Made by a program: the position numbers and the translations under genes
Notes under the pieces: generated by a model
Told to the model about the DNA's origin: nothing
The model's input: only the letters and a program-made list of their open reading frames with translations
Databases searched by the model: none
In this document: piece by piece, positions 8,437 to 18,407 of the stretch
Layout: the number at the start of each line of letters is the position of its first letter
How positions within the stretch are numbered: position 1 is the first letter of the stretch
NCBI GenBank assembly: GCA_963843595.1
Contig: CAWJLG010000006.1
Span: 194,770 to 258,769, forward strand
Direction: 5' to 3'
Length of the DNA: 64,000 bases
DNA from: CAIWHR01 sp963843595
GTDB lineage: Bacteria > Pseudomonadota > Gammaproteobacteria > Burkholderiales > Casimicrobiaceae

Positions 8437-11205
8437 GGGCCCGGCGCCGGCCCACGGCTCGCCGAAGACGCTCGTCCACAGGGCCTCGACTGCCGCGCGA
8501 CGGCCGACCTGCGTTTCGAGGGGCAGGCGTGCGTGTGCGGCTCCCGTCAGCCGGATCTGATGCTGCAGCCGACGGTACTCGCGATAGGCGTCGGCGGCCG
8601 CCGCGGCAACGGGCGCCGGCACGAGGCCGATCTCAGCCATGATCCGCAGCAACGCGATGTTGCCGGCGTTGCGCGTGAGCTGCGGATGGCGATGGGCATG
8701 GGCGAGCACGAGGTACTGCACGGCGAATTCGATGTCGACCATCCCTCCGACATCGTGTTTGAGGTCGAACCGGCCCGTGGCGTTCGGATGGCCGGCGTGC
8801 ATCCGCCGGCGCATCTCGATGACGTCGGCGCGCAGTGTCGTCTCGTCGCGTGGCCGGCGCAGTATCGCCTCGCGTTCGGCCTCGAATGCCGCGCCGATGG
8901 CCGTGTCGCCGGCGACGTACCGGGCGCGCGTCAGCGCCTGGTGTTCCCACGTCCAGGCCTTTTCCGCCTGGTATTTGCGGAGCCCCGCGAGCGAGGACAC
9001 CATCAATCCGGCCGCACCATCCGGACGCAGCCGGATGTCAGTGTCGTAGAGCTGCCCGGCGGCGGTGGTGCTGGTGAGCCAGGTGATCATGCGCTGCGCG
9101 AGCCGCGCGTAGCGTTCGGGCGCGCCGTCGTCCGGGTCGTCGTACACGAAGACGAGGTCGAGGTCGGAGGCGTAGCCGAGCTCCTTGCCGCCGAGCTTGC
9201 CGTAGGCGATGACGGCGAATTTTGGCGCACGGGATTGCGGTGCCGATCCCGTCGCCTGCATCTGGCTCCAGATCTCGGCAAGCGTCGCATCGAGGATCGC
9301 GTCGGCGAGCGCGGACAGATGGTCCGCGAGACGTTCGACCGTGAGCGTGCCGGCGAGATCCTGCGCAAGCAACCGGAAGGACTGCGCGTGCTGGAAATGG
9401 CGCAGCGCGTCCATCTGCCGCTCCGGGTCGCCCTTGTGATCGGCCATCAGTCGTGCGAGCTCGGCCCGCCACGCCGTCCAGTCGGGCTCGGCGAGGAGCA
9501 CCCGGGCGTCGAGCAGTTCGTCGAGCAGCAGCGGGTGCCGCGTCAGGTAATCCGCAGCCCATTGCGAGCCGCCCATCAGCTGCGCAAGCCGCGGCAGCAG
9601 CGGCGGATGCTCGATCACGAGTGCGAGGTACGCGCTGCGTCGGCTGATCGCCTCGAGAAGGCCGAACAGCCGACGAAACACCGTCTGCGGGTCGGCGCCG
9701 GGCACCGGTTCCGCGGCGGCGGTCGCGAGCAGCTGCGGAATCAACGTGTCGAAGCGTTGCCGCGACAGCGCCGGCAGCTGCAGATAGCGGACGCTCGTGC
9801 GGACGCGCGCAAACTCGGCGACCAGTCCATCGGGATCCTCGAAGCCGGCATCGGACAGGACGGACTTCGCCGTGTCACCGCTGACGTCGTCGCGCCAGAT
9901 CGCGGCAAACCTGTCCGGCGCCGCAGCCGGTCGGCCCGCACCGCCGGACCCGTTCGCGGCGCCGGTGCCCTCGGCTTCGCCGAAGACGGCGCCGAACTGG
10001 GTCGAGACCGCGGTGCGGTGCCTCGCGAGCGTTGCAGCAAACGTCGATGCATCGGCGCAATCCATCGTCGCGGCCAGCAGCGCGCATTCCTCCGCGTCGA
10101 CCGGCAATGTCTGTGTCTGCCGATCGTCGCGATACTGGAGACGATGCTCGAGATTGCGCAGGTAGACATAGGCCCCGGACAGCGCCGCAATCGCCGCATC
10201 GGGCAGCAGCCGGCGCTCGCCGATCGCGGCGAGCGCCGGCCGCGTCCCGCGCGCGCGCAGTGCCGGTTCCCGGCCGCCGCGGACGATCTGCAGCGCCTGC
10301 ACGATGAACTCGATCTCCCGGATCCCCCCGGGGCCGAGCTTGATGTTCGGCACGTAGTCACGCCGCTTTCCCTGCTCGCGGATCTGCGCATGGATGTCGC
10401 GCAGGCCGTCGTACGCATCGAAGTCGAGGTACTTGCGGAAGACGAACGGGGCGATCAGTGCGTCGAGCTCGTCGTGACGGGTCCCGGTCAGTGCGCGCGC
10501 CTTGAGCCAGGCATAGCGTTCCCACGAACGCCCCTGCGTCACCAGGTACTGCTCGAGCGCGGAGTAGGGCAGCGTCAGCGGGCCGCTTTCGCCGTACGGC
10601 CGCAGCCGCATGTCCACGCGGAACACGTAGCCGTCCGGGGTCGCGTCGTTGAGCGCGCCGATGACGCGGCGACCGAGCCGGTCGAAGAATTCACGGTTGG
10701 CAAGCGGGCGCGCACCGTCGGTCTCGCCGTCCTCGGGATAGACGAACACGAGATCGACATCGGACGACACGTTGAGCTCGCCACCGCCGAGCTTGCCCAT
10801 GCCGATCACGACGAGCTCCTGCCGGTCGTCGCGCTCGCCGCGGGGTTCCCCGTGCTGGGCGGCAAGAAGACCGTGGTGGAGTGACACCGCGGCAGCAAGC
10901 GAGATCTCCGCCAGCGCCGTCATCGCGGTGCATACCTCGGCGAGCGCTGCGCGTCCCGCGAGATCGCGGACGAGCGTGTGCACGAAAACCCGACGTCGCA
11001 GCGTGCGCAGCGCCGTCGCCAATGCCTCGGGATCCCCGGCGGCGACCGTGGCGTCGAGTTCGGATTGCGCCTCCGGCCACGGATACGGCGTGTCGAGCCG
11101 CTGCAGCAGAAGGTCCCGCTCGGAGGGGTGGGCGGCAAGCGCCGCGGCGGCGTAACGGCTGTAGCTCAACGCGCGATCGAGGTCGCGGGCGGGCGTGGAC
11201 GGCAT
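8422..11205 (-). CDS. glnE: Bifunctional glutamine synthetase adenylyltransferase / adenylyl-removing enzyme
   Basis: GlnE attaches and removes AMP on glutamine synthetase in response to PII, tuning nitrogen assimilation. The 927 residues compare with 946 in E. coli. Two nucleotidyltransferase modules are visible. The N-terminal adenylyl-removing site has GMGKLGGGELNVSSDVDLVF at about residues 134-153. The C-terminal adenylylating site has YGKLGGKELGYASDLDLVF at about 663-682. A PII-UTase-type helical segment follows each. The ATG lies 77 bases from the divergent yhdP gene. The two catalytic DxD pairs are intact, so both activities are expected. Confidence 0.95.
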   Translation of the reverse strand: MPSTPARDLDRALSYSRYAAAALAAHPSERDLLLQRLDTPYPWPEAQSELDATVAAGDPEALATALRTLRRRVFVHTLVRDLAGRAALAEVCTAMTALAEISLAAAVSLHHGLLAAQHGEPRGERDDRQELVVIGMGKLGGGELNVSSDVDLVFVYPEDGETDGARPLANREFFDRLGRRVIGALNDATPDGYVFRVDMRLRPYGESGPLTLPYSALEQYLVTQGRSWERYAWLKARALTGTRHDELDALIAPFVFRKYLDFDAYDGLRDIHAQIREQGKRRDYVPNIKLGPGGIREIEFIVQALQIVRGGREPALRARGTRPALAAIGERRLLPDAAIAALSGAYVYLRNLEHRLQYRDDRQTQTLPVDAEECALLAATMDCADASTFAATLARHRTAVSTQFGAVFGEAEGTGAANGSGGAGRPAAAPDRFAAIWRDDVSGDTAKSVLSDAGFEDPDGLVAEFARVRTSVRYLQLPALSRQRFDTLIPQLLATAAAEPVPGADPQTVFRRLFGLLEAISRRSAYLALVIEHPPLLPRLAQLMGGSQWAADYLTRHPLLLDELLDARVLLAEPDWTAWRAELARLMADHKGDPERQMDALRHFQHAQSFRLLAQDLAGTLTVERLADHLSALADAILDATLAEIWSQMQATGSAPQSRAPKFAVIAYGKLGGKELGYASDLDLVFVYDDPDDGAPERYARLAQRMITWLTSTTAAGQLYDTDIRLRPDGAAGLMVSSLAGLRKYQAEKAWTWEHQALTRARYVAGDTAIGAAFEAEREAILRRPRDETTLRADVIEMRRRMHAGHPNATGRFDLKHDVGGMVDIEFAVQYLVLAHAHRHPQLTRNAGNIALLRIMAEIGLVPAPVAAAAADAYREYRRLQHQIRLTGAAHARLPLETQVGRRAAVEALWTSVFGEPWAGAGPSAVR

Positions 11206-11258
11206 CGGCAGCGGGATTTCGGCGGCAGGAATCGGGGTGGGGCCCGCGGGGCTTCCGT

Positions 11259-11264
11259 TACAAT
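11259..11264 (+). promoter_or_regulatory. Candidate -10 element for yhdP
   Basis: TACAAT lies 18 bases before the ATG of the YhdP-family gene in the 77-base divergent gap with glnE. No clear -35 hexamer is seen at the usual distance, so this is a weak call resting on the near-consensus -10 alone. Confidence 0.4.
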
Positions 11265-11282
11265 GGGCCGGACTTGCCTATT

Positions 11283-14200
11283 ATGCCTTCCGTGCGCGCT
11301 TCTCCTCGCGCTTCCCGCCCGCAGCCGCCTGCGCCGTGGCGCCTCGTCCGCTTTGCCGGCATCGGCCTGATGGCCGGTTTCGTGGCCTTTGCGCTGCTGC
11401 TGCTCGCGGTGCGTTTCGTCGTGTTCCCCCGCGTCGAGTCCTACCGCGGCACGCTGACCGAAACGCTTTCCGCACAGCTCGGCCAGCCGGTCGAGATCGC
11501 CGCGCTTTCGACGGGCTGGGACGGCTGGAATCCGAAGATTGCCATCCACGGCTTTCGCGTGCGCGAGTCCGTCGCCGCGGGCTCCGGCGTCGTGCTCGAC
11601 CTGCCGGAGGTCGACCTGGTCGTCGCCTGGACGTCACTGCCGCTGTTCGACCTGCGCCTTAAGGAACTCGTTATCGAACGTCCGCGACTGACGATCCGCC
11701 GCGATCGCGCCGGTACGCTGCACCTCGCGGGCGTCGAGATCGATCCAGGGCAGGACGCCGAGGCGTCCGTGCTCACCGAGTGGCTCCTGCGCCAGCCGCA
11801 CATCGTGGTGCACGATGCCCTCATTCTCTGGAACGACGACCTGCGCAACGCACCCCAGCTGGTCCTCGATCGCGTGCAGTTCCGGTTGGAAAACCGGTTC
11901 GGGCGTCACCGGTTCGGCATTCGTGGCACGCCCCCGCCGGAGCTCGCCGCGCCGATCGACGTGCGCGGCGACGTCACCGGAGCCTCGCTCAAGGAGTGGC
12001 AGAAGACCAGCGGCCGCCTGTACGTGCGACTCGACTACGCGGACATCGCCGCATGGAAGGAGTGGTTGCCGCTCCCGGTGCCGATCGCGAGCGGCGAGGG
12101 GGCATTGCGGCTGTGGTTTGATTTCGCCGCGGGACAGGCGACGGCCATGACCGCCGATCTGGCGCTCGCGGACGTCAAGGCCAGGCTCGGCGCACGGCTC
12201 CCGGAGCTCGCCCTCTCGCGTCTGTCCGGGCGAGCCGGATGGCGCGTCGATGCACCGGATCAGGAGTTCTTCGCGCGGGAGCTCTCGTTCACGGCGGCCA
12301 ACGGGCAGGTGATGCCGGCGACCGACTTCTCGCTGACGCTCTCCGACGCTGTCGGCAGCGGTGAGCCGGGAGGCAAGCTCGAGTTCGGACGGATCGACCT
12401 CGAACCCCTGCGCGCGCTGGCCGCCCAGTTGCCGCTGCCCGATCGGTTGCGTGCCGATCTCGCCCGCTTCGCGCCGCGCGGTGCGCTCACTCGCGGCCGC
12501 GTGCAGTGGCGCGGGCCGCTGGAGCGGCCGGTCAGCTATTCGGTGGCAAGCGAGTTCCAGGATCTGGGATTGACCGCACAGGAGGCGCTCCCCGGCGTGC
12601 GCGGAATGAGCGGCAGCTTCAACGCGACCCACAAGGGCGGCACGCTCAAGCTCGATGCGCGCAAGGCCGCTGTCGAGCTGCCCACGGTGTTTGCGGCGCC
12701 GATCCAGCTCGACAGCGTGCGCGCCGAAGCGATCTGGGAACATGCCGAGGGACGGACCGCGGTGCGCATCGAGCGGCTCGAATTCGCCAATGCGGATGCG
12801 GCCGGAACGGCCTCGGGCACCTACCGGACCGTCGCCCAGGGTCCGGGCGAGATCGACCTCGACGCACGGCTCGACCGCGCGAATCCGCAGCAGGTCTGGC
12901 GATATCTGCCGCGGTGGGCGCACGAAGGTACGCGTGAATGGTTGCGCAAGGGACTGGGCAAGGGCACGGTGAGCGACGCGAAGCTGCGGCTCGCGGGGGA
13001 CCTTGCAGGATTTCCGTTCGCCGACGGCAAGGGCGGGCAGTTTCTCGTCACCGCGCGGTTGCGTGATCTCACGCTCGATTACGGCGCCCGCTGGCCTCCG
13101 TTCACGGGTCTCGATGCCGCGGTGCGTTTCGACGGCGCGCGAATGACGATCGACGCGGCGCAAGGCCGGGTGTTCGGCTCGCAATTCGGCGCGGTGCGTG
13201 CCGAAATCCCGGATCTGCGCGCGGCGGTGCCGATGCTGCGCATCGACGGCGACGTCTCCGGGCCGATGGTGGATTTCGTTCGTTTCATCGACGCCAGTCC
13301 GCTCGGGGAATGGACCGGGCATTTCCTCGAGGGGGCGCAGACATCGGGGGCGGGTCGGCTTGCGCTGAAGCTCGAGTTGCCGCTTACCGGCGGCGGCGAC
13401 ACCAAGGTCGAGGGCGAACTGACGATGACCGACGCCGCGGTGCAGCTGGCCGGCGTTCCGCCGCTGACGCAGGTCAACGGAAAGCTCGCGTTCACCGAGC
13501 ATGGTATCGCCGCCCGCGATCTGGCCGTCAACGTGTTCGGCGGTCCGGCCAGGATATCCATCGCACGCGCGGACGACCGGCTGCGGCTGAACGGCGCCGG
13601 AACGGCCAATCTGGCGGTTCTGCGCCGCGACTATCCCGCGCCGTATTTCGATCGGGTGACGGGCAATGTCGACTGGACGCTCGTCGTCGATGCGAGCCCG
13701 GAGGCGACGTCGTGGGTCATCGAAAGTCCGCTCAAGGGTGCCACCGTCGATCTTCCGCCGCCGCTGGGCAAGTCCGCCGCCGACGCGGTGCCGCTGCGCC
13801 TCGAACGACGGTTCGATCCCCGGCAGTCGGGCGAGGACATGATCGTCGTCAGGTATGGGCAGAATGCGGGGCTCGCGCTGCACCGCCGGCTGGCGGCAAC
13901 CGGAGCCACGCCGGACCGCATCCTGCTTTCGCTGGGGAAGGCGGTGGGTCGCCCCGACGCCTGGCGTGCCGACCGGCCTGGACTGTGGTTGCGCGCTGAA
14001 ATGCCCGAGCTCGACGTCGACAGCTGGCTCGCGCTCCAGCGCCGGGAGGCCGGCGCGATCGGCCAACGCGACCGCTGCCCTCGATTTCCTCGGCGCGGAT
14101 CTGGACGTGGGTTCGCTCGTGGCCTTCGGCCGCCGCTTCCATGACCTCAAGGTCAATGCGCGGTATGTGCAAGGCGACTGGCGGCTCGATCTGCGCGGGA

Positions 14201-15228
14201 CCGAGATCGTGGGCAATGCAACGTGGTCGAAGCCGGACGCCAGTTCGCCGAACGGTCGCGTCGTCGCGCGCCTCGCGCAGCTCACGGCGGCAAGCGAAGG
14301 CGATCTCACGCTCGGCGACGCCCGCGCCGATCCGCAGCCGGAGGCCGCTGCCGCAAACTCGTGGCCCGATGTCGACATCAGGGCCGACAGCTTCCATTCG
14401 AAGGGGCACGATCTGGGCAGTCTCGAACTCGTGGCGCGGCCGCGCGGCGCCGAATGGCAGATCGAGCGGTTGAAACTCGCCAACGATGCCGGTCAGCTCG
14501 AAAGCGGCGGCGCCTGGCGCATCGTCGGGCGGCAACAGCAGACCACGCTCGACGTCGCGCTCGACGTCGTGGAGACCGGGGCGTTCCTCGCGCGCTTCGG
14601 CCTGCCCGACGCCGTTCAGGGCGCGCCGACGAAGATCCGCGGACAGCTCGCCTGGGCGGGTCTGCCGAGCGAGTTCGACTACCCGACGCTCAGCGGGACA
14701 TTCCGCGTCGAGTCCGGCGCCGGGCGGTTCACCAAGCTCGATCCCGGCGCGGGCAAGCTGCTGGGCGTGCTGTCGCTGCAGGCGCTGCCACGCCGGATCA
14801 CGCTGGATTTTCGCGACGTCTTCAGCGAGGGTTTCGCCTTCGACCAGGTGACCGGCAGCGTCCGGATCCGGAACGGCGTGATGATGACCGACGATCTGAA
14901 GCTGGTCGGCCCCGCGGCCAAGATCGAGATCGCCGGCGAAGCCGATCTGGCGAAGGAGACACAGCGCCTCTCGGTGAAGGTGCAGCCGGCGCTGTCGATG
15001 GGCGTGTCCGCGGGCGCGGCGCTGCTGTTCCTCGCCAACCCGATCGTCGGCGCCGTGGTCGGCGCCGGATCGCTGCTCGCGCAAAAGGTGTTGCAGGATC
15101 CCATCGAGCAGCTGTTTTCCTATCACTACACGGTGACCGGCAGCTGGTCGGATCCCGTCGTGGTGCGAACCAATGCGGCGGCCACCGCTTCGGTCGACAA
15201 CCCGACGGGCACGGGAACGCCGCGATGA
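11283..15228 (+). pseudogene. yhdP: YhdP-family AsmA-like protein, interrupted by a single-base frameshift
   Basis: YhdP is a large inner-membrane-anchored, periplasm-spanning protein of the AsmA-like group implicated in phospholipid transport to the outer membrane. A cytoplasmic N-terminus and one membrane segment (GIGLMAGFVAFALLLLAVRF) are followed by about 1280 residues of beta-rich DUF3971/AsmA_2-like sequence. The frame starting at 11283 is conserved to about 14060 (ELDVDSWLALQRREAGAI), then runs into nonsense and stops at 14144. The conserved sequence resumes in the +1 frame as ANATAALDFLGADLDVGS to 15228. Removing one G at about 14061-14062 (ATCGGCC to ATCGCC) restores a protein of about 1,314 residues, close to family length. 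A sequencing error or a recent mutation are both possible. Confidence 0.82.
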
Positions 15229-16043
15229 CGACCCCAGCGTTGCCGTTCCGGGTGGCGGCGGTGCAGATCGTCGCCGGCGACGATGTCGCGGCCAATCTGG
15301 CGCAGGCCGAGCCGCTGATCGCCGAGGCGGCTGCGCGCGGCGCGCGCTTGGTCGTGCTGCCCGAGTATTTCGGCATTCTCGGCGCGCATGCGACGGACAA
15401 GCTTGCCGTCCGGGAGGCCGACGGCGAGGGCCCGCAGCAGGCGTTCCTCGCGCGACTCGCCCGTGCTCACGGAGTCTGGCTCGTCGGCGGCACCGTGCCG
15501 GTGGCCACCGCCGATCCGGTCCGTGTGCGCAGCGCATGTCTCGTGTACGGGCCCGAGGGCCGCCGTGTGGCCCGCTACGACAAGATCCACCTGTTCGCGT
15601 TTCGCCAGGGCGACGAACACTACGACGAGGGGCGCACGATCGCTCCGGGCAACGTGCCCATGGCCATCGACCTGCCCTGTGGGCGTGTCGGGCTGTCCGT
15701 GTGCTACGACCTGCGATTTCCGGAGCTCTACCGCGCGCTCGGTGAGCTCGCACTGATCCTCGTCCCTGCCGCATTCACGGCGACGACCGGCGCCGCGCAC
15801 TGGCACCTGCTGCTGCGCGCGCGCGCCGTCGAGAACCAGTGCTATGTGCTGGCGGCGGCCCAGGGAGGCCTCCATCCGAACGGACGCCGGACATACGGCC
15901 ATTCGTTGCTGGTCGACCCATGGGGCGAGGTCGTCGCCGAGCAGGCCGAGGGCCCCGGGATCGTCGTGGGCGACGTCGATCCGGCGCGCCTCGCCGAAGT
16001 GCGTGCGCGGTTGCCGGCGCTCGACCATCGCGTCCTGCGCTAG
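15225..16043 (+). CDS. Carbon-nitrogen hydrolase (nitrilase superfamily)
   Basis: This 272-residue amidase-like enzyme of the nitrilase superfamily has the full catalytic triad: Glu47 (LPEYFG), Lys120 (RYDKIHLF) and Cys160 (SVCYDLRFPE). Spacing and the flanking YDLRFPELYR and WHLLLRARAVENQCY match the NIT1/Nit2-type omega-amidase or deaminated-glutathione amidase group, so a metabolite-repair role is plausible. The substrate is not proven. The ATG overlaps the stop of yhdP (ATGA), indicating coupling. A nitrilase gene next to yhdP is a familiar arrangement in Betaproteobacteria. Confidence 0.92.
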   Translation: MTTPALPFRVAAVQIVAGDDVAANLAQAEPLIAEAAARGARLVVLPEYFGILGAHATDKLAVREADGEGPQQAFLARLARAHGVWLVGGTVPVATADPVRVRSACLVYGPEGRRVARYDKIHLFAFRQGDEHYDEGRTIAPGNVPMAIDLPCGRVGLSVCYDLRFPELYRALGELALILVPAAFTATTGAAHWHLLLRARAVENQCYVLAAAQGGLHPNGRRTYGHSLLVDPWGEVVAEQAEGPGIVVGDVDPARLAEVRARLPALDHRVLR

Positions 16044-16063
16044 CGCACGCATTGCCGGTCGCG

Positions 16064-16570
16064 ATGTCCGCTGCCCCCGCGCCCGATCTGCCGGTTCCCT
16101 TGGCGGAGCGCTGGTTCGAGGACTACACCCCGGGCACCGCGTGCGAATACGGTCCCGTCGCGTTCACCGCCGAAGAGATCGTCGAGTTCGCGCGCCGCTA
16201 CGATCCGCAGACGATTCACGCCGACGCCGCCGGCGCGGCCGCGGGTCCGTTCGGCGGATTGATCGCCAGCGGCTGGCATACGGTCGGCGCCGTGATGCGC
16301 GTGCTGGTCGAGCGCTACCTCTCGCCCGTGGCTGCGCTGGTGTCGCCCGGTGTCGACGAGCTCCGGTGGCACGCGCCGGTCCGCCCCGGTGACGCGCTGC
16401 GCGTTCGCGTCACCATCGTCGAGGCACGGCGCTCGCAGTCGAAACCCGACCGTGGTCTCGTGCGTACCCGCGTCGAGGCGCTCAACCAGCGCGACGAGAT
16501 CGTGCTTTCGTTCGTGGCGATGAATCTGCTGCGCTGTCGCGACGCCGTGGCGCGGCGCGCGGATCGGTAG
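16064..16570 (+). CDS. MaoC-like hotdog-fold dehydratase
   Basis: This 168-residue protein has the MaoC/(R)-hydratase hotdog pattern: the entry motif FEDYTPGTACEYGPVAFTAEEIVEFARRYDPQ in segments, then the catalytic-type Asp and His in RRYDPQTIHAD, the helix SGWHTVGAVMRVL, and the closing strands RWHAPVRPGDALRVRV. Members hydrate enoyl-CoA or related thioesters. The actual substrate is unknown. It starts 20 bases after the nitrilase gene and is probably in the same transcript. It is convergent with smr. Confidence 0.85.
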   Translation: MSAAPAPDLPVPLAERWFEDYTPGTACEYGPVAFTAEEIVEFARRYDPQTIHADAAGAAAGPFGGLIASGWHTVGAVMRVLVERYLSPVAALVSPGVDELRWHAPVRPGDALRVRVTIVEARRSQSKPDRGLVRTRVEALNQRDEIVLSFVAMNLLRCRDAVARRADR

Positions 16571-16593
16571 CGGGATTCCCGGCGTTCGTCGCG

Positions 16594-17256
16594 TCAGCGG
16601 CCGCGCAGCAGGATCAGCACGGCGCCGCCGCCCCCGGAATGCGGGGGGGCCTCGGAATACGCGAGGACGTCGTCCCAGTGCGACAGCCACTGGCGGACCT
16701 TGCCCTTCAGCACCGGCTCCTTGTTCGGGGAGGTCAGGCCCTTGCCGTGGATGACGCGGACGCAGCGGTAGCCGCGCTGGCGCGCCTCGTCGAGAAAGTC
16801 CGCGAGCGCGTCGTGCGCCTGGTCGGTCGTGTGGCCGTGCAGGTCGAGCTCACCCTGCACCGACCAATGGCCGCGCCTGAGCTTGGCAAGGATGTCGCTG
16901 CCCATGCCGTGCCGGACGTACGTCTGGGCGGCCTCGTGCTCCTGGCCGATCTCCCATGCCAGCAGCGCGGGCTCGGCACCGTATTTGGATGCGTCGAGCG
17001 CGTCGCGGTCGTCGGCAATCCGCTGATGCGCGATCGGTGCCGGGCGGGGCGGGACGAGCCGTGCACGCTTCGATGGCGGCAGCCGCTTGACGTCGGCGAA
17101 CGCGTGCGCGAGGTCGACGTCACCGTCGGCATGCTTGCCGCTCGCCAACCCGCGTTTCGGGGATGGCGCCGGGTGTGCGCGCGCCGCCGTGGCAGGCGCG
17201 ACCGCTGTCGCGCGCGCCTTGGTGACGAGTGCCTTGAGGTCTGTCAGTTTCGCCAT
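16594..17256 (-). CDS. Smr domain-containing protein
   Basis: The C-terminal 85 residues of this 220-residue protein are an Smr (small MutS-related) domain with the LDLHG motif (ELDLHGHTTDQAHDALADFL) and the GKG nuclease-type motif (RVIHGKGLTSPNKEPVLK). The protein ends in a Gly-rich segment GGGGAVLILLRGR typical of the domain. The N-terminal half is charged and Pro-rich, as in stand-alone Smr proteins. Known members act as nicking endonucleases or in ribosome-collision rescue; which applies here is unknown. The ATG at 17256 begins MAKLTDLKAL. It lies 46 bases after trxB on the same strand. Confidence 0.88.
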   Translation of the reverse strand: MAKLTDLKALVTKARATAVAPATAARAHPAPSPKRGLASGKHADGDVDLAHAFADVKRLPPSKRARLVPPRPAPIAHQRIADDRDALDASKYGAEPALLAWEIGQEHEAAQTYVRHGMGSDILAKLRRGHWSVQGELDLHGHTTDQAHDALADFLDEARQRGYRCVRVIHGKGLTSPNKEPVLKGKVRQWLSHWDDVLAYSEAPPHSGGGGAVLILLRGR

Positions 17257-17302
17257 GGCCGCGGTGGTGCCGTTCCGCCGATGCAGGTGGAATGTGCCGC
17301 GG

Positions 17303-18256
17303 TCAGCCGTGACCTTCGAGATACGCCTCGGCATCCAGCGCCGACATGCAGCCGGTACCCGCCGACGTGACCGCCTGCCGGTACACGTGGTCGGCGACGT
17401 CGCCCGCGGCAAACACCCCGGCCACGCTGGTCGCCGTGGCGTTGCCTTCGGACCCGCCCTTCACCTTGATGTAGCCACCCGCCATGTCGAGCTGGCCTTC
17501 GAAGATGCCGGTATTGGGCGTGTGGCCGATGGCGACGAACACGCCTTGCGCCTTGAGCTCCTGAAGGGCCCCCGAGTCCTTCTCCTTCACGCGCACACCG
17601 GTGACGCCGCTCTTGTCGCCGAGCACTTCGTCGAGCGTGTGGTTCCACAGCACGCGCATGTTGCCGCCATCCTTCGTCTTGGCGACCAGCTTGTCGATCA
17701 GGATCGCCTCGGCACGGAAGCGGTCCCGACGATGAATGACCGTCACCGACCGGGCGATGTTCGACAGGTACAGCGCCTCCTCGACGGCGGTATTGCCCCC
17801 GCCGATGACCACGACGTCCTGACCCTTGTAGAAGAAACCGTCGCAGGTCGCGCATGCCGAGACGCCCTTGCCCATGAACGCTTCTTCGGAGGGCAGGCCG
17901 AGGTAGCGGGCCGATGCGCCGGTGGCGATGATCAATGCATCGCAGGTGTACTCGCCGCTGTCGCCGACGAGGCGCAGCGGTCTTTCGCCGAGATGTGCCG
18001 TGTGGATGTGGTCGAACACCATCTCGGTCTCGAAGCGTGCCGCGTGCGCCTCGAAGCGCGCCATCAGATCCGGACCCTGAACGCCCTGCGCGTCGGCCGG
18101 CCAGTTGTCGACGTCGGTCGTCGTCATCAACTGGCCACCCTGGGCCAGCCCGGTGATGAGCACGGGCTTGAGGTTGGCACGTGCGGCGTATACTGCGGCG
18201 GTGTATCCGGCGGGGCCGGATCCGAGGATCAGCAGGCGGGCGTGTTTGGTGGACAT
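17303..18256 (-). CDS. trxB: Thioredoxin-disulfide reductase
   Basis: TrxB transfers electrons from NADPH through FAD to thioredoxin in the cytoplasm. The 317-residue protein has the FAD-binding GSGPAGYTAAVYAAR at residues 13-27, the redox-active pair C135-A-T-C138, the NADPH-binding GGGNTAVEEAL at about 152-162, and the C-terminal FAD motif GVFAAGDVADHVYRQAVTSAG. It is divergent from ftsK across a 151-base gap. The trxB-ftsK-lolA-rarA-serS order is the arrangement I would expect in Betaproteobacteria. Confidence 0.96.
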   Translation of the reverse strand: MSTKHARLLILGSGPAGYTAAVYAARANLKPVLITGLAQGGQLMTTTDVDNWPADAQGVQGPDLMARFEAHAARFETEMVFDHIHTAHLGERPLRLVGDSGEYTCDALIIATGASARYLGLPSEEAFMGKGVSACATCDGFFYKGQDVVVIGGGNTAVEEALYLSNIARSVTVIHRRDRFRAEAILIDKLVAKTKDGGNMRVLWNHTLDEVLGDKSGVTGVRVKEKDSGALQELKAQGVFVAIGHTPNTGIFEGQLDMAGGYIKVKGGSEGNATATSVAGVFAAGDVADHVYRQAVTSAGTGCMSALDAEAYLEGHG

Positions 18257-18372
18257 GCGGTTCTCGCGGCGGAAAGTGGCGGCAGTTTAACCGATGTGGG
18301 GTCGGGCCCCGGCCGCGCAATCGGTCCGCTCATGGTGCGCCTGCTGCGGTATTTCCGGCGCCCGTTTTCCGG

Positions 18373-18378
18373 TATAAT
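18373..18378 (+). promoter_or_regulatory. Consensus -10 element upstream of ftsK
   Basis: TATAAT matches the sigma-70 -10 consensus exactly and lies 29 bases before the ftsK ATG. The -35 region around 18350-18357 is poor, so an activator or an extended contact may be needed. Confidence 0.55.
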
Positions 18379-18407
18379 GCGCCGCGTGAAGTCCGAGCGG
18401 CAAACCA

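Noticed and set aside
8533..10884. A 783-codon open frame on the strand opposite glnE
   Set aside because: It mirrors the glnE codons in high-GC DNA and has no domain likeness; glnE is complete with both catalytic sites.
11634..14483. A 949-codon open frame opposite yhdP
   Set aside because: The composition is Arg/Gln/His-rich shadow translation and it spans the yhdP frameshift; no motif is present.
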